A model generated the notes under the pieces. That model was not told the DNA's origin. It searched no databases and worked only from the letters and a program-made list of their open reading frames with translations. Both the position numbers and the translations under genes were made by a program. A stretch of 64,000 nt of DNA from Micromonospora ferruginea (GTDB lineage Bacteria > Actinomycetota > Actinomycetes > Mycobacteriales > Micromonosporaceae): assembly GCF_013694245.2 (NCBI RefSeq), contig NZ_CP059322.2, positions 182,001 to 246,000 on the forward strand. Reading direction: 5' to 3'. The number at the start of each line of letters is the position of its first letter. Positions within the stretch are counted from its first letter, which is position 1. Below, one piece after another: positions 27,266 through 36,662 of this stretch.

Positions 27266-27661
27266 TTACCGGCCGGCGCAGGCCGGACAGGTCCCGAAGA
27301 TCTCCAGGGTGTGGCTGACCTCGGTGAAGCCGTGCTCGGCGGAGATCCGGTCCGCCCACTTCTCCACCGCCGGGCCGGCCACCTCGACGGTCCGGCCGCA
27401 GCCCCGGCACACCAGGTGGTGGTGATGACCGCCGCTGCACCGCCGGTAGAGGTGCTCGCCGCCCGGCGGGCGCATCACGTCGATCTCGTCGGCGTCGGCC
27501 AGCGCCTGCAACGTCCGGTAGACGGTGGTCAGCCCGATCCGGTCGCCCCGGCGGCGCAGCATGGCGTGCAGGTCCTGGGCGCTGTGGAAGCCCTCGACCT
27601 CGTCGAGCAGGGCGCTGACCGCGCTGCGCTGCCGGGTGGTGCGGGGCGCGCCGGTGGTCAT
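27266..27661 (-). CDS. zur: Zinc uptake regulator, Fur family (Zur)
   Basis: A 131-residue Fur-type repressor. The N-terminal winged helix contains LTTVYRTLQALADADEIDV. The metal region carries HHHHLVCRGCGRTVEV and ends CPACAGR, so both CxxC pairs of the structural zinc site are present. The gene order znuA-znuC-znuB-smtB-zur identifies it as the zinc sensor, not an iron or peroxide sensor. Its start overlaps the smtB stop by four bases, the same smtB-zur pair as Rv2358-Rv2359. When loaded with zinc it should repress the operon through the box at 30588-30604. Confidence 0.93.
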   Translation of the reverse strand: MTTGAPRTTRQRSAVSALLDEVEGFHSAQDLHAMLRRRGDRIGLTTVYRTLQALADADEIDVMRPPGGEHLYRRCSGGHHHHLVCRGCGRTVEVAGPAVEKWADRISAEHGFTEVSHTLEIFGTCPACAGR

Positions 27662-27960
27662 GACGGTCCCTCCCCGGCGTGGCTGACCGCGTCCGCGACG
27701 ATGTGCGCGACGTGCTCGTCGACCAGGGCGTACGCGATCTCCCGACCGCGCCGGGAGCCACGCACCACGCCGGCCCCGCGCAGCACCCGCAGGTGCTGGG
27801 AGACCAGCGGCTGCGGCGCGCCGAGCGTCTCGACCAGCTCGTGCACGCAGCGCTCGCCCTCGGCCAGCTCGCTGACGATGGCGAGCCGGATCGGGGCCGA
27901 GAGGGCGCGCAGCAGCTCACCCGCGCCGTCGAAGGCGTCGTACCCGTTGGTGCCGGTCAC
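27658..27960 (-). CDS. smtB: ArsR/SmtB family metalloregulator
   Basis: A 100-residue winged-helix repressor. LLRALSAPIRLAIVSELAEGERCVHEL begins the DNA-binding part (quoted in pieces by function: helix 3 carries one Cys), and the recognition helix is PQPLVSQHLRVLRGAGVV. The C-terminal helix has DEHVAHIVADAVSHAGE with several His and Asp suited to an alpha5 zinc site. Zinc binding should release DNA. In M. tuberculosis the paired SmtB represses zur, making a two-step zinc switch; the same logic is likely here. GTG 27960 is the start. TATCGT lies six bases upstream, so a separate leaderless promoter in the 34-base gap is possible. Confidence 0.9.
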   Translation of the reverse strand: MTGTNGYDAFDGAGELLRALSAPIRLAIVSELAEGERCVHELVETLGAPQPLVSQHLRVLRGAGVVRGSRRGREIAYALVDEHVAHIVADAVSHAGEGPS

Positions 27961-27994
27961 CTCGTAACGATAACCACTGCCGGTTGGACCGGCC

Positions 27995-28864
27995 TCATCC
28001 GAGCACCACCTCGTGCTCGGCCGGCTCGGTCGCGGGCGCCGCCGGCCGGCCGCGTCGCCGCAGCGACCGCACGCCGGCCGCCAGCAACGCCACCGCCAGG
28101 AACGAGCCGATCGCCACCAGCACCACCGAGGCGCCGGGCGCGGTGTCGGCGGTGGCCGCCACCCAGACCCCGGCGCCGGCCGCGAACAGGCCCAGCGCCA
28201 TCGCCGCGGTCATGGTCGACCGGAAGCCGCGCGTCACCTGCTGGGCGGTGGCCACCGGCACCACCATCAGCGCGCTGATCAGCAGCACCCCGACCGCCCG
28301 CATGGCGATCGTCACGGTCACCGCGGTGCCGACCGCGATGAGCAGGTTCAGCGCCCGCACCGGCAGGCCGGAGACCCGTGCGTACTCCTCGTCGTGGCAG
28401 ACCGCGAACAGCGCCGGACGCAGCACCAGCATGGTCACCAGCAGCACCGCGCCGAGCACGCCGATGGTGACCAGATCGCCCGGCGACGTCGTGGTCAGCG
28501 ACCCGAAGAGGTACGCGTTGAGCGACCCGCTGCTGGCGTCGGAGAGCCCGACCAGCATCACGCCGCCGGCGATGCCGCCGTAGAAGAGCAGCGCCAGAGC
28601 GAGGTCCCCGGAGGTGCGCCCGTACGCGCGGACCAGCTCGATGACGACCGCGCCGAGCGTGGCGGCGAGCACCGCCACCAGCACCGGGGAACGGTTGAGC
28701 AGCAGCCCGGCGCCGACGCCGGTGAGTGCCACGTGGCCGATCCCGTCGCCGATCAGCGCCAGCCGGCGCTGCACCAGGTAGATGCCGAGCGCCGGCGCGG
28801 CCAGCCCGATGACCAGCGCGCCGACCAGCGCGCGGAGCATGAAGTCGTACTGGAAGAGGTCCAT
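27995..28864 (-). CDS. znuB: Zinc ABC transporter permease ZnuB
   Basis: A 289-residue integral membrane protein with about eight or nine hydrophobic segments, belonging to the ABC-3 family of zinc/manganese permeases. Typical phrases are LVGALVIGLAAPALGIYLVQRRLALIGDGIGH, split across the first two helices, and AVGVLLISALMVVPVATA. It forms the channel of the importer with the ATPase encoded one base upstream. The last 30 residues are basic and cytoplasmic. Zinc is inferred from the downstream smtB-zur pair and the Zur box. Confidence 0.93.
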   Translation of the reverse strand: MDLFQYDFMLRALVGALVIGLAAPALGIYLVQRRLALIGDGIGHVALTGVGAGLLLNRSPVLVAVLAATLGAVVIELVRAYGRTSGDLALALLFYGGIAGGVMLVGLSDASSGSLNAYLFGSLTTTSPGDLVTIGVLGAVLLVTMLVLRPALFAVCHDEEYARVSGLPVRALNLLIAVGTAVTVTIAMRAVGVLLISALMVVPVATAQQVTRGFRSTMTAAMALGLFAAGAGVWVAATADTAPGASVVLVAIGSFLAVALLAAGVRSLRRRGRPAAPATEPAEHEVVLG

Positions 28865-28865
28865 C

Positions 28866-29630
28866 TCAGATGCCCGTCCAGAGCCCGGCGGGCTCCTCGT
28901 CGCAGTGCGGGTGCACGTGTTCGTGGTCCGGGTCGGCGTGGTGGCCGGCCGGCTCGGGCACCGCCCCGTCGTGGGCGATCCCGCCCTGGTGCACCACCAC
29001 GGCCCGGCTGATCAGCGGGCGCAGCGGCCCCAACTCGTGGGCGACCAGCAGCACCGTGCCGCCGCCGTCGCGGAACGCGCGCAGCGCCCCGGCGAACGCC
29101 TCCTGGCTGGCCGCGTCCACCCCGGCGGTCGGCTCGTCGAGCACCAGCAGCTCCGGCCCACCGGCCAGCGCCCGGGCGATCAGGACCCGTTGCTGCTGGC
29201 CGCCGGAGAGGGTGGCCACCGGATCGCCGGCCCGGTCGGCGAGCCCGACCGCGCCCAGCGCCTCGGCCACCGCCGTCCGGTCCGCCCGGCCGGCCGGTCG
29301 CAGCACGCCCCGGCGGGCCAGCCGCCCGGACGCCACCACCTCGGCCACCGTGGCGGGCACGCCGCCGCCGGCGCCGAGCCGCTGCGGGACGTACCCGATG
29401 CGGTGCCACTGCCGGAAGCGGCGCTGCGGCGTGCCGAACAGGGCGACCGAACCGGCGCCGAGCGGCACCAGACCGAGCGCGGCGCGGACCAGGGTCGACT
29501 TGCCGGAGCCGTTGGCGCCGAGCACGGCGACCACCTCGCCGGCGGTGAGCGTCAGCGAGATGTCCCGCAGCACCGGCCGGCCGTCGTAGCCGACGGTGGC
29601 GTGCGCGATCTCGATCACGGGTGAGGTCAT
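28866..29630 (-). CDS. znuC: Zinc ABC transporter ATP-binding protein ZnuC
   Basis: A 254-residue ABC ATPase. Walker A is GANGSGKST, the Q-loop lies in GYVPQRL, the signature is TLSGGQQQR, Walker B is [12 protein letters not shown] and the switch His is in VLLVAHELG. The C-terminal 35 residues are unusually rich in His and Asp ([17 protein letters not shown]), a likely cytoplasmic zinc-binding tail found in many actinobacterial ZnuC proteins. The ATG overlaps the znuA stop by four bases. Confidence 0.94.
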   Translation of the reverse strand: MTSPVIEIAHATVGYDGRPVLRDISLTLTAGEVVAVLGANGSGKSTLVRAALGLVPLGAGSVALFGTPQRRFRQWHRIGYVPQRLGAGGGVPATVAEVVASGRLARRGVLRPAGRADRTAVAEALGAVGLADRAGDPVATLSGGQQQRVLIARALAGGPELLVLDEPTAGVDAASQEAFAGALRAFRDGGGTVLLVAHELGPLRPLISRAVVVHQGGIAHDGAVPEPAGHHADPDHEHVHPHCDEEPAGLWTGI

Positions 29631-30568
29631 GAGCAGTCCAGTGCGGTTCGCAGGGTCTGGAGGTTGGCGCGCATCGCGGTGAGGTAGTCGCCCTCGGCCG
29701 GTGGGCCCTCGATCGGGTCCAGGACCGCGGTCCTCGCCCCGACCTCGCGGGCGATCGTCTCGGCGACCTTCGGGCTGACCAGCGTCTCGAAGAAGATCGT
29801 GCCGGCCCGGTGCTCGCGGGCCTCCTTCGCGACCTCGGCGAGCCGCTGCGGGGCGGGTTCGGACTCCGGGGTGAGCCCGGTGAGGCCGATCTGTTCCAGC
29901 TTGTAGCGCTCGGCCAGGTAGCCGAAGGCGGTGTGGCTGGTCACGATCTCCCGGCGCTGGCAGGTGCGCAGGCCGTCGGCGTACGCGGTGTCGAGCGTCG
30001 TCAGCTCGGCGCGCAACGCGCCGGCGCGGGCGGTGTAGTCGGCGGCGTGGTCCGGGTCGACCCGGCCGAGGCGTTCGGCGAGCCGGTCGCCCACCGTGGC
30101 CAGCCGGGTCGGGTCGAGCCAGAGGTGCGGGTCCTTGCCGCCGCCCTCCTCCTCGTGACCGGCCTCACCCTCGTGCTCGTGGCCGCCGGCGGCGGCGTCG
30201 AGCAGCGGGGCCACGCCGGCCACGTCGAACGCGCGGTCGCCGCCGTTCTGCTCGACCGCCTCGTCCACGGCCGGCTGGAAGCCGGTCAGGTAGACGATCA
30301 CCTCGGCGTCGACCACCTGCCCGACCTGGCGGGGGTTCAGCTCCAGGTCGTGCGGCTCCGCGCCCGGCTTGGTGAGGTTGCCGACCACGACCCGGTCCCC
30401 GCCGATGCGCTCGGCGAGGAACTGGAGCGGGTAGAACGCGGCCACCACGTCGACCCGGTCCGGGTCGCTGCCCCCGCCGCCGCCGTCCGAGCAGGCGGCG
30501 GCGCCGCCCAGGGTGAGCAGGGCGGCGGTGGCGGCGGCCAGGGCGCGGGGAGTGGCGCGAACGGTCAT
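29627..30568 (-). CDS. znuA: Zinc ABC transporter substrate-binding lipoprotein ZnuA
   Basis: A 313-residue periplasm-facing lipoprotein. The signal peptide ends at lipobox GGAAAC. It is a cluster A-I binding protein: [19 protein letters not shown] at the start, [15 protein letters not shown] with a ligand His, a His/Glu-rich loop ([17 protein letters not shown], about residues 135-151) typical of ZnuA, then KDPHLWLDP and [11 protein letters not shown] with further ligand His, and [18 protein letters not shown] 30568 is chosen over an ATG seven codons upstream (30589), because that one lies inside the Zur box and is not part of a signal peptide. Confidence 0.94.
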   Translation of the reverse strand: MTVRATPRALAAATAALLTLGGAAACSDGGGGGSDPDRVDVVAAFYPLQFLAERIGGDRVVVGNLTKPGAEPHDLELNPRQVGQVVDAEVIVYLTGFQPAVDEAVEQNGGDRAFDVAGVAPLLDAAAGGHEHEGEAGHEEEGGGKDPHLWLDPTRLATVGDRLAERLGRVDPDHAADYTARAGALRAELTTLDTAYADGLRTCQRREIVTSHTAFGYLAERYKLEQIGLTGLTPESEPAPQRLAEVAKEAREHRAGTIFFETLVSPKVAETIAREVGARTAVLDPIEGPPAEGDYLTAMRANLQTLRTALDCS

Positions 30569-30587
30569 GGGACCAACTGTCCGCGAC

Positions 30588-30604
30588 AACGAAAATTATT
30601 GTCA
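30588..30604 (-). promoter_or_regulatory. Zur box upstream of znuA
   Basis: Read on the minus strand it is TGACAATAATTTTCGTT. The published mycobacterial zinc-box pattern TGANAATCATTTTCATT, recalled from memory, differs at two positions. The site sits 20 bases before the znuA start, in the only A/T-rich stretch nearby, where a bound repressor would block RNA polymerase. It predicts zinc repression of the whole znuACB-smtB-zur operon. Confidence 0.8.
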
Positions 30605-30662
30605 AAAACGCATGCTTGCATGTCAGCGCAGGTCAGCTCGCCTCGGCGTGGCCCGGCGCGGC

Positions 30663-30926
30663 TCAGCCGACCATCAGCTTGGCCAGCGCCACCGCGATCA
30701 GCAGGGTGAGCATCAGCAGCCGGAGCACCCGGGTCGCCGGGGCCTGCACCGGCCAGGTCACCGTCATCAACCAGACCAGCCCGGCGGCCAGCACCAGCAG
30801 CAGGACGCCGCCGGCCGGGCCGGGCGCGAAGAGGCCGACCAGCACCAGCACCAGCGCGGCGAGGAACACCGTCGTCGGGTTGAGCCGGGCCAACCGGGAC
30901 AGCACGGGACTCTGCGTACGCTGCAT
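30663..30926 (-). CDS. Small membrane protein (resembles DUF6703)
   Basis: An 87-residue protein with three hydrophobic segments (about residues 19-33, 38-57 and 68-85). The phrase RLARLNPTTVFLAALVLVLV followed by a glycine-proline turn is what I recall for the actinobacterial DUF6703 family, but I cannot confirm the family. ATG 30926 starts MQRTQSPVLSRL. It lies on the same strand as the zinc operon, upstream of znuA by about 95 bases. It is divergent from the monooxygenase gene, with 27 bases between. Confidence 0.7.
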   Translation of the reverse strand: MQRTQSPVLSRLARLNPTTVFLAALVLVLVGLFAPGPAGGVLLLVLAAGLVWLMTVTWPVQAPATRVLRLLMLTLLIAVALAKLMVG

Positions 30927-30953
30927 GCCACAAACTCTACGAGGAGGAACGCC

Positions 30954-31295
30954 GTGCTGGTCACCAACCGGTTCGTGGTGGACGCCGAAACGGCTGACGA
31001 GTTCACCCGGGAGGCGCACGCGGCGCTGGCCGCGCTCGCCGCCCGCCCCGGCTACCTGCGCGGCGAACTGCTGCGGGCGCTCGACGACCCGGCCCACTGG
31101 TGCCTGCTCACCGAGTGGGAGTCGGTCGGGGCCTACCGGCGGGCGCTGGGCGGCTTCGACGTCAAGGTCACCGCCGTGCCGCTGCTCGCCCGATCGGTGG
31201 ACGAGCCGTCGGCGTACGAGACGCTCGCCAACGCCGCCCCGCAGGGCGAGATCGTCGTCGCCGCCAGCGATCGCGCCGCAGGTCCGTACCGCTGA
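30954..31295 (+). CDS. Antibiotic biosynthesis monooxygenase (ABM) domain protein
   Basis: A 113-residue dimeric alpha+beta barrel protein. NRFVVDAETADEFTREAHAAL and PGYLRGELLRALDDPAHWCL fit the ABM fold, with EWESVGAYRRALGGFDVK in the second half. Members include cofactor-free oxygenases and haem-degrading enzymes; neither can be assigned here. The ribosome binding site GAGGAGG lies about eight bases before the GTG at 30954, fixing the start. The gene stands alone between divergent and co-directional neighbours. Confidence 0.85.
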   Translation: MLVTNRFVVDAETADEFTREAHAALAALAARPGYLRGELLRALDDPAHWCLLTEWESVGAYRRALGGFDVKVTAVPLLARSVDEPSAYETLANAAPQGEIVVAASDRAAGPYR

Positions 31296-31307
31296 GTCCC
31301 GGGGCAC

Positions 31308-31313
31308 TACCCT
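31308..31313 (+). promoter_or_regulatory. -10 hexamer TACCCT for a leaderless transcript
   Basis: TACCCT fits TANNNT and ends seven bases before the ATG at 31321. The next gene has no Shine-Dalgarno sequence, so transcription probably starts at the ATG. Confidence 0.45.
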
Positions 31314-31320
31314 GGCGCGT

Positions 31321-31866
31321 ATGACCGCTCCCGGACCGGCCGCGCCACCCCCGTCACCCGTGCCGCCCGGCGCGCCGCCGGCGGACCCGGGCGTCCCCGC
31401 GCCGCCGGCCGGTCCCGGCGTCGCGCCGCCGTTCGCCGCCCCGCCCACCGAGGGCGGCCGGCGCCGGCTCTGGCTCGCCCTCGGCGTCGGCGCGCTGGCC
31501 GTGCTGCTCTGCTGCGGCGGGGGCGGCGCGGCGATCGTCGGCCTGGCCGTGAGCAACGTGCAGGCGGTCGGCGAGCAGGGCCGGGCGGTCACCGACGACT
31601 ACTACCAGGCGCTCGTCGCCCGGGAGTGGTCCAAGGCCTACGACCGGCTCTGCGACGACGCCCGGCGGCGCGAGTCCCGCCCGGAGTTCACCCAGCGGGT
31701 GGCCACCGAGCCGCAGATCTCCGGCTACCGGGTGGGCCAGGTCGACACCGCCACGCTGACCGTGCCGGTGGACGTCACGCTGGCCGGCGGGCGGCGGGAG
31801 GCGCAGACCGTCACGCTCGCCCCCGACCGGCAGACCGGCGGCATGGAGGTCTGCGGGGTGAGCTGA
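31321..31866 (+). CDS. Single-pass membrane protein with Pro-rich cytoplasmic tail
   Basis: A 181-residue protein. Residues 1-48 are almost entirely Pro, Ala and Gly. One hydrophobic helix follows ([22 protein letters not shown], about 50-75). The outside domain of about 105 residues ([21 protein letters not shown] onwards) resembles the DUF4878/SnoaL-like lumazine-type folds of actinobacterial exported proteins: [12 protein letters not shown] is typical. Two Cys (in RLCDD and EVCGVS) could pair. The function is unknown. The mRNA is probably leaderless. Confidence 0.75.
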   Translation: MTAPGPAAPPPSPVPPGAPPADPGVPAPPAGPGVAPPFAAPPTEGGRRRLWLALGVGALAVLLCCGGGGAAIVGLAVSNVQAVGEQGRAVTDDYYQALVAREWSKAYDRLCDDARRRESRPEFTQRVATEPQISGYRVGQVDTATLTVPVDVTLAGGRREAQTVTLAPDRQTGGMEVCGVS

Positions 31867-31978
31867 CCCGACCCCGGTATTCTGCTGGGCTCGGGGCCGA
31901 GGCGGTCGTACCGTTGTCCCGAACAGCCCGGAACATCCATCTCAACCGCGCCGACCGCCAGCCGGCGTAGGAGGAAAC

Positions 31979-33358
<1,380 letters not shown>

Positions 33359-33360
33359 GG

Positions 33361-33419
33361 GTGTAAGGCGGGGGCCCTTCTTAACGTTTTCGGTAGAGGA
33401 GGGGCCCCCGCTTAACACC
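33361..33419. repeat. GC-rich repeat family B, copy 2
   Basis: It begins GTGTAAGGCGGGGGCCCTTC, continues TTAACGTTTTCGGTAGAGG, and ends AGGGGCCCCCGCTTAACACC. The same two-part GGGGGCCC/CTTAAC structure as at 26377. It starts two bases after the glyS stop and supplies the last two codons and TAA stop of the minus-strand AbiEi-like gene. Confidence 0.88.
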
Positions 33420-34374
33420 CCGCCACCGGGGCGGCATGGACCGCGACGGTGGCGCCGAGACCCCGGCGGGAAGCGTGCGCCTGCTCCACTGTTCGGCGTA
33501 CGCGCTGAGGCTCGCGCCGGATCTGCGCCGGGGTGAAGTGCAGGATCATCACCCCGAGCCGGCTCAGCTCGTTGTGGCGGTCGAGCGTGCGCGCCCACCC
33601 ATCCGGGCTGAAGTGGTATTCCCGCGAGTCGACCTCCAGCGCCAGCGCCGACTCGGCAAGGTACCCGTCGGGCGTCGGCAGCGTGTGCCCCTCATCGGTG
33701 GTCAATCGGGGGTTCCAGATGATCGCCGGGAGCAGCCGGCTCCCGGCGAGGCAATCCCGCAACTCGGCCTCCGGCGCGGAGCGGGTGCCGGCCGTCACCT
33801 CGTGGAACGCCTTCCGGATCAGCGCCGTACGGCTGCGCCTCGCGCGGATGATCTCCTCGTCCAGGGCGGCCAGGTCGGTGAAACTCCGTTGGACGGCCTC
33901 GGCCACGATCGCCCGTACCGTCCGCAGGTCGCTCAGGTCCCGGGCGGCGTCCACGACGGCCCGCGCGGGCGAGCAGACCGGGTAGTGGGCGGTCGTCCGC
34001 GCCTTCGAGTCGAGCGACAGGGCCCGGGACACCAGCACGTGACCGGTCGACTTGCGGCTCGTCGAGTGCGGGACGAGCAGGTGTACGTCGGTGGTCCGCG
34101 GACTGTATCGGAAGCCGTACCAGGTGAGCGCGGACAGCCCGGTCAGTTGGGCGCTGCGGCCGGCGTACAGGGCGGCGGAGATCCGTCGCTGCTCGTCGGT
34201 CAGCACGCCGGTCACCAGGGCGTACGTCGCCGGCAGCACGCGTTGCCAGCGGCCCCTGCGGGTCTGCCGGTAGATGAACATGTCGTCGTAGCCGGCTTCC
34301 AGCAGTTGGGCGCGCGTGACCAGATCCTGCTGGCGGTGCGCGACCTCCGCCAGCCGGGGCGGGTGATCGACCAT
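33412..34374 (-). CDS. AbiEi-like winged-helix protein with DUF559/Vsr-type endonuclease domain
   Basis: A 320-residue protein. The N-terminal 55 residues (VAHRQQDLVTRAQLLEAGYD, then RQTRRGRWQRVLPATYALV) match the AbiEi type IV antitoxin-like DNA-binding domain. The middle contains LTGLSALTWYGFR and VHLLVPHS, usual in this family. The C-terminal 90 residues look like a DUF559/very-short-patch-repair fold: YLAESALALEVDSREYH with acidic residues, then HNELSRLGVMILHFTPAQI. Such proteins are widespread in actinobacteria and their role is unknown; a partner toxin gene is not present here. The stop codon and last two residues are encoded inside repeat copy 33361-33419, and the inverted copy 34487-34544 lies upstream. 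Confidence 0.82.
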   Translation of the reverse strand: MVDHPPRLAEVAHRQQDLVTRAQLLEAGYDDMFIYRQTRRGRWQRVLPATYALVTGVLTDEQRRISAALYAGRSAQLTGLSALTWYGFRYSPRTTDVHLLVPHSTSRKSTGHVLVSRALSLDSKARTTAHYPVCSPARAVVDAARDLSDLRTVRAIVAEAVQRSFTDLAALDEEIIRARRSRTALIRKAFHEVTAGTRSAPEAELRDCLAGSRLLPAIIWNPRLTTDEGHTLPTPDGYLAESALALEVDSREYHFSPDGWARTLDRHNELSRLGVMILHFTPAQIRREPQRVRRTVEQAHASRRGLGATVAVHAAPVAGC

Positions 34375-34486
34375 GCGGCAAGCGTGGGCGATGGGCGGGC
34401 GTTCGTCCTGCCCGTCGCCCCGTCCTGTGGACAACCGGCCGGCTTGTGGAAACCCCGCAGCTCCCGCCGGCGCTGTGATATGCGCC

Positions 34487-34544
34487 GTGTTAAGCGGGGC
34501 CCCCGCCTATGCAGAAGGCGTTAAGCGGGGCCCCCTCCTTACAC
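34487..34544. repeat. GC-rich repeat family B, copy 3 (inverted relative to copy 2)
   Basis: It reads GTGTTAAGCGGGGCCCCCGC, then CTATGCAGAAGGCGTTAAGC, then GGGGCCCCCTCCTTACAC. Its reverse complement lines up with copies 1 and 2 along the whole length. Its last bases, with the next T, form TACACT seven bases before the dusB start. Confidence 0.88.
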
Positions 34545-34545
34545 T
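34540..34545 (+). promoter_or_regulatory. -10 hexamer TACACT for leaderless dusB, formed by a repeat end
   Basis: TACACT fits TANNNT and ends six bases before the dusB GTG at 34552. No Shine-Dalgarno sequence is present. Five of its six bases belong to the end of repeat copy 3. Confidence 0.45.
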
Positions 34546-34551
34546 TGGGCG

Positions 34552-35700
34552 GTGAGTGAGTTGAAGATCGGGCCGTACGAGGTGTGGCCGCCGGTGGTGC
34601 TCGCGCCGATGGCCGGGATCACCAACGTCGGCTTCCGCCGCCTCTGCCGTGAGCAGGGCGGCGGCATCTACGTCTGCGAGATGATCACCACCCGCGCCCT
34701 GGTCGAGCGGAACCCGAAGACGCTGCGCATGATCGCGTTCGGCGCCGAGGAGCACCCGCGCAGCCTCCAGCTCTACGGCACCGACCCGGAGATCACCGCC
34801 GCCGCCGTGCGGATCGTGGTCGAGCGGGACCTCGCCGACCACATCGACCTGAACTTCGGCTGCCCGGTCCCCAAGGTCACCCGCCGGGGCGGCGGCTCCG
34901 CGCTGCCGTGGCGGCGCCGGCTCTTCGCCCGGCTGGTCAAGGCTGCGGTGGACGCCGCGTCGCCCGCCGGGGTGCCGGTCACGGTCAAGATGCGCAAGGG
35001 CATCGACGACGACCACCTGACGTACGTCGAGGCCGGGCTGGCCGCCCAGGACGCCGGCGTCGCGGCGGTCGCCCTGCACGGGCGTACGGCGGCGCAGCGC
35101 TACTCGGGCACCGCCGACTGGGACGCCATCGCCACGCTCAAGCAGGCGCTCGACGTGCCGGTGCTCGGTAACGGCGACATCTGGGAGGGCGAGGACGCGC
35201 TGCGGATGGTCGCCCACACCGGGGCGGACGGCGTGGTGGTGGGGCGCGGCTGCCTGGGCCGGCCGTGGCTCTTCGCCGACCTGGAGGCCGCGTTCGACGG
35301 CCGCACCGACCGGCGGCTGCCCACCCTCGGCGAGGTGGCGGTGACCATGCGCCGGCACGCCGAGCTGCTGGTGGAGCAGTTCGTGGCCGGGGCCCGCAAT
35401 CCGGCGCGGGGCGAGCGGGACGGCTGCACCGACTTCCGCAAGCACGTCGCCTGGTACCTGAAGGGTTTCCCGATCGGCGGCGAACTGCGCCGCTCGCTCG
35501 CCATGATCGAGAGTCTGGCCCAGCTCGACGACCTGCTCGGCAAGCTCGACCCGGAGCTGCCGTTCCCGGTCGAGACGCTCGGCCAGCCGCGCGGCCGGAC
35601 CAACTCCCCGGGCAAGGTCTTCCTGCCCGACGGCTGGCTGGCCAGTCGCGACGACGACACCCCGCCGGAGGGTGCCGAGCTGGACGACTCGGGCGGCTGA
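34552..35700 (+). CDS. dusB: tRNA-dihydrouridine synthase (Dus family)
   Basis: A 382-residue FMN enzyme that reduces uridine to dihydrouridine in the D loop of tRNA. The N-terminal motif is VVLAPMAGITNVGFR, the active-site Cys is in LNFGCPVPKVTRRGGGSAL, the FMN phosphate region is VLGNGDIW, and VVVGRGCLGRPWLF is typical. The C-terminal helical domain includes DFRKHVAWYLKGFP. The DusB name follows length and motifs and is not certain among Dus subfamilies. GTG 34552 lies just after repeat copy 3 and has a leaderless-type promoter. A strong hairpin follows the gene. Confidence 0.94.
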   Translation: MSELKIGPYEVWPPVVLAPMAGITNVGFRRLCREQGGGIYVCEMITTRALVERNPKTLRMIAFGAEEHPRSLQLYGTDPEITAAAVRIVVERDLADHIDLNFGCPVPKVTRRGGGSALPWRRRLFARLVKAAVDAASPAGVPVTVKMRKGIDDDHLTYVEAGLAAQDAGVAAVALHGRTAAQRYSGTADWDAIATLKQALDVPVLGNGDIWEGEDALRMVAHTGADGVVVGRGCLGRPWLFADLEAAFDGRTDRRLPTLGEVAVTMRRHAELLVEQFVAGARNPARGERDGCTDFRKHVAWYLKGFPIGGELRRSLAMIESLAQLDDLLGKLDPELPFPVETLGQPRGRTNSPGKVFLPDGWLASRDDDTPPEGAELDDSGG

Positions 35701-35713
35701 CCCGGTACGCCGA

Positions 35714-35744
35714 AAGGGCCCGACCCCCGTGGGGTCGGGCCCTT
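35714..35744. terminator. Bidirectional terminator between dusB and the peptidase gene
   Basis: A perfect 14-bp stem, AAGGGCCCGACCCC (35714-35727) and its complement (35731-35744), with a three-base loop CGT, lies between two convergent genes. The arms end in AA/TT only, so the T tract is short. Confidence 0.8.
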
Positions 35745-35754
35745 CGTCATTCGG

Positions 35755-36402
35755 TCAGGAGCTGTAGCCGCGGCTGGCGATCCAGTGCGCCAGGGCGTCC
35801 ACGTCCATCCGGTAGGAGGCCATGTCCGGGTTCGCCGAGTCGGCGATCGTCACGACCTTGCCGCCGTCGCGGTAGCCCACCACGCTGATGTAGTGGCCAC
35901 CCTCGAAGGAGTGGGTGGTGCCGTCGGTGTCGGTGGCGGTGCCGGCGATGTTGGCCACCACGGCCCGGCCGTCGTCCACCGCGCGCACCACGTCGGCGCG
36001 CAGCTTGTCGGCCTTGTCGCGGGCCTTGTCCGCCGGGATCTCGGTGGACCGGTAGACGTTCTTGCCGGTCTCCTTGTTCAGCACCGGGGTGACGTCGTTG
36101 ATCGAGTTGGTGCCGGACTCGGTGGTGCCCATCTCCTTGGCCATGGCGTCCACGTCGATGTTCTTGCCCTGCACCGACAGCGCGTTGCGGGCCGCGGCCG
36201 GGCCGCAGAAGTAGAAGTTGGGCTGCGCCTCGTAGCGCACGTCCAGCTCCCGCTCGCCGTGGCCCTTGCGGTCGACGACGACCTGGGCGGCGCGCTCGGC
36301 GGGGGTGGCCTGCGCGGCGATGGCGGGGCCGGCGATGCCACCGGCGGTGGCGGCGATCCCGGCGACGGTCAGCGCGGTCTTGCGGATCAGATCGGTACGC
36401 AT
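35755..36402 (-). CDS. Secreted C39-family-like cysteine peptidase
   Basis: A 215-residue exported protein with a signal peptide (IRKTALTVAGIAATAGGIAG, cleavage probably after AIA-AQA near residue 30). The mature part has the papain-like layout of C39 peptidases: catalytic Cys in NFYFCGPAAARNAL (about residue 66), His in SFEGGHYISVVGY (about 169) and Asp/Asn in VTIADSANPDM. It keeps no ABC transporter domain, so it is not a bacteriocin exporter. A role in cell-wall or extracellular peptide turnover is inference. ATG 36402 has GAGGAG about six bases upstream. A GCGGCAC/GTGCCGC hairpin lies in the leader. Confidence 0.82.
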   Translation of the reverse strand: MRTDLIRKTALTVAGIAATAGGIAGPAIAAQATPAERAAQVVVDRKGHGERELDVRYEAQPNFYFCGPAAARNALSVQGKNIDVDAMAKEMGTTESGTNSINDVTPVLNKETGKNVYRSTEIPADKARDKADKLRADVVRAVDDGRAVVANIAGTATDTDGTTHSFEGGHYISVVGYRDGGKVVTIADSANPDMASYRMDVDALAHWIASRGYSS

Positions 36403-36599
36403 GATGCGACTCCTCTGCGGTTCGGGGGTGTGCGGCACGCGGTGCCGCGGGGGGAAGGTCTGCGCCGTCCGGCGGTCAGCGGTGGTGACCTGCTCGGCGG
36501 CTCGGGGGTACAACCACCGCCCGGGGCCCGCCATTCCCCGGCTGCCCCTCCGGCCCCGGCCCCTGCCGGACACCCCACCCACCCGACCCCATACCTCCG

Positions 36600-36658
36600 T
36601 CGATCATGAAGTTGGCGGCGACAAATCGGACGGCGAACGCCGCCAACTTCATGATCAA
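36600..36658. repeat. Palindromic repeat family A, copy 3
   Basis: Perfect 19-base arms (36602-36620, GATCATGAAGTTGGCGGCG, and its complement at 36638-36656) flank a 17-base centre containing AAATCGGACG. Its centre is closest to that of the copy at 18828. It lies four bases beyond the stop codon of the SnoaL-like gene, on that gene's downstream side. Confidence 0.9.
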
Positions 36659-36662
36659 TGGG

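Noticed and set aside
33412..34374. AbiE toxin-antitoxin pair
   Set aside because: Only the AbiEi-like DNA-binding part is seen. There is no AbiEii nucleotidyltransferase gene nearby, and the C-terminal half is nuclease-like.
36403..36600. A c-di-AMP (ydaO) riboswitch before the secreted peptidase
   Set aside because: The conserved ydaO segments could not be found. Only a small GCGGCAC/GTGCCGC hairpin is present.
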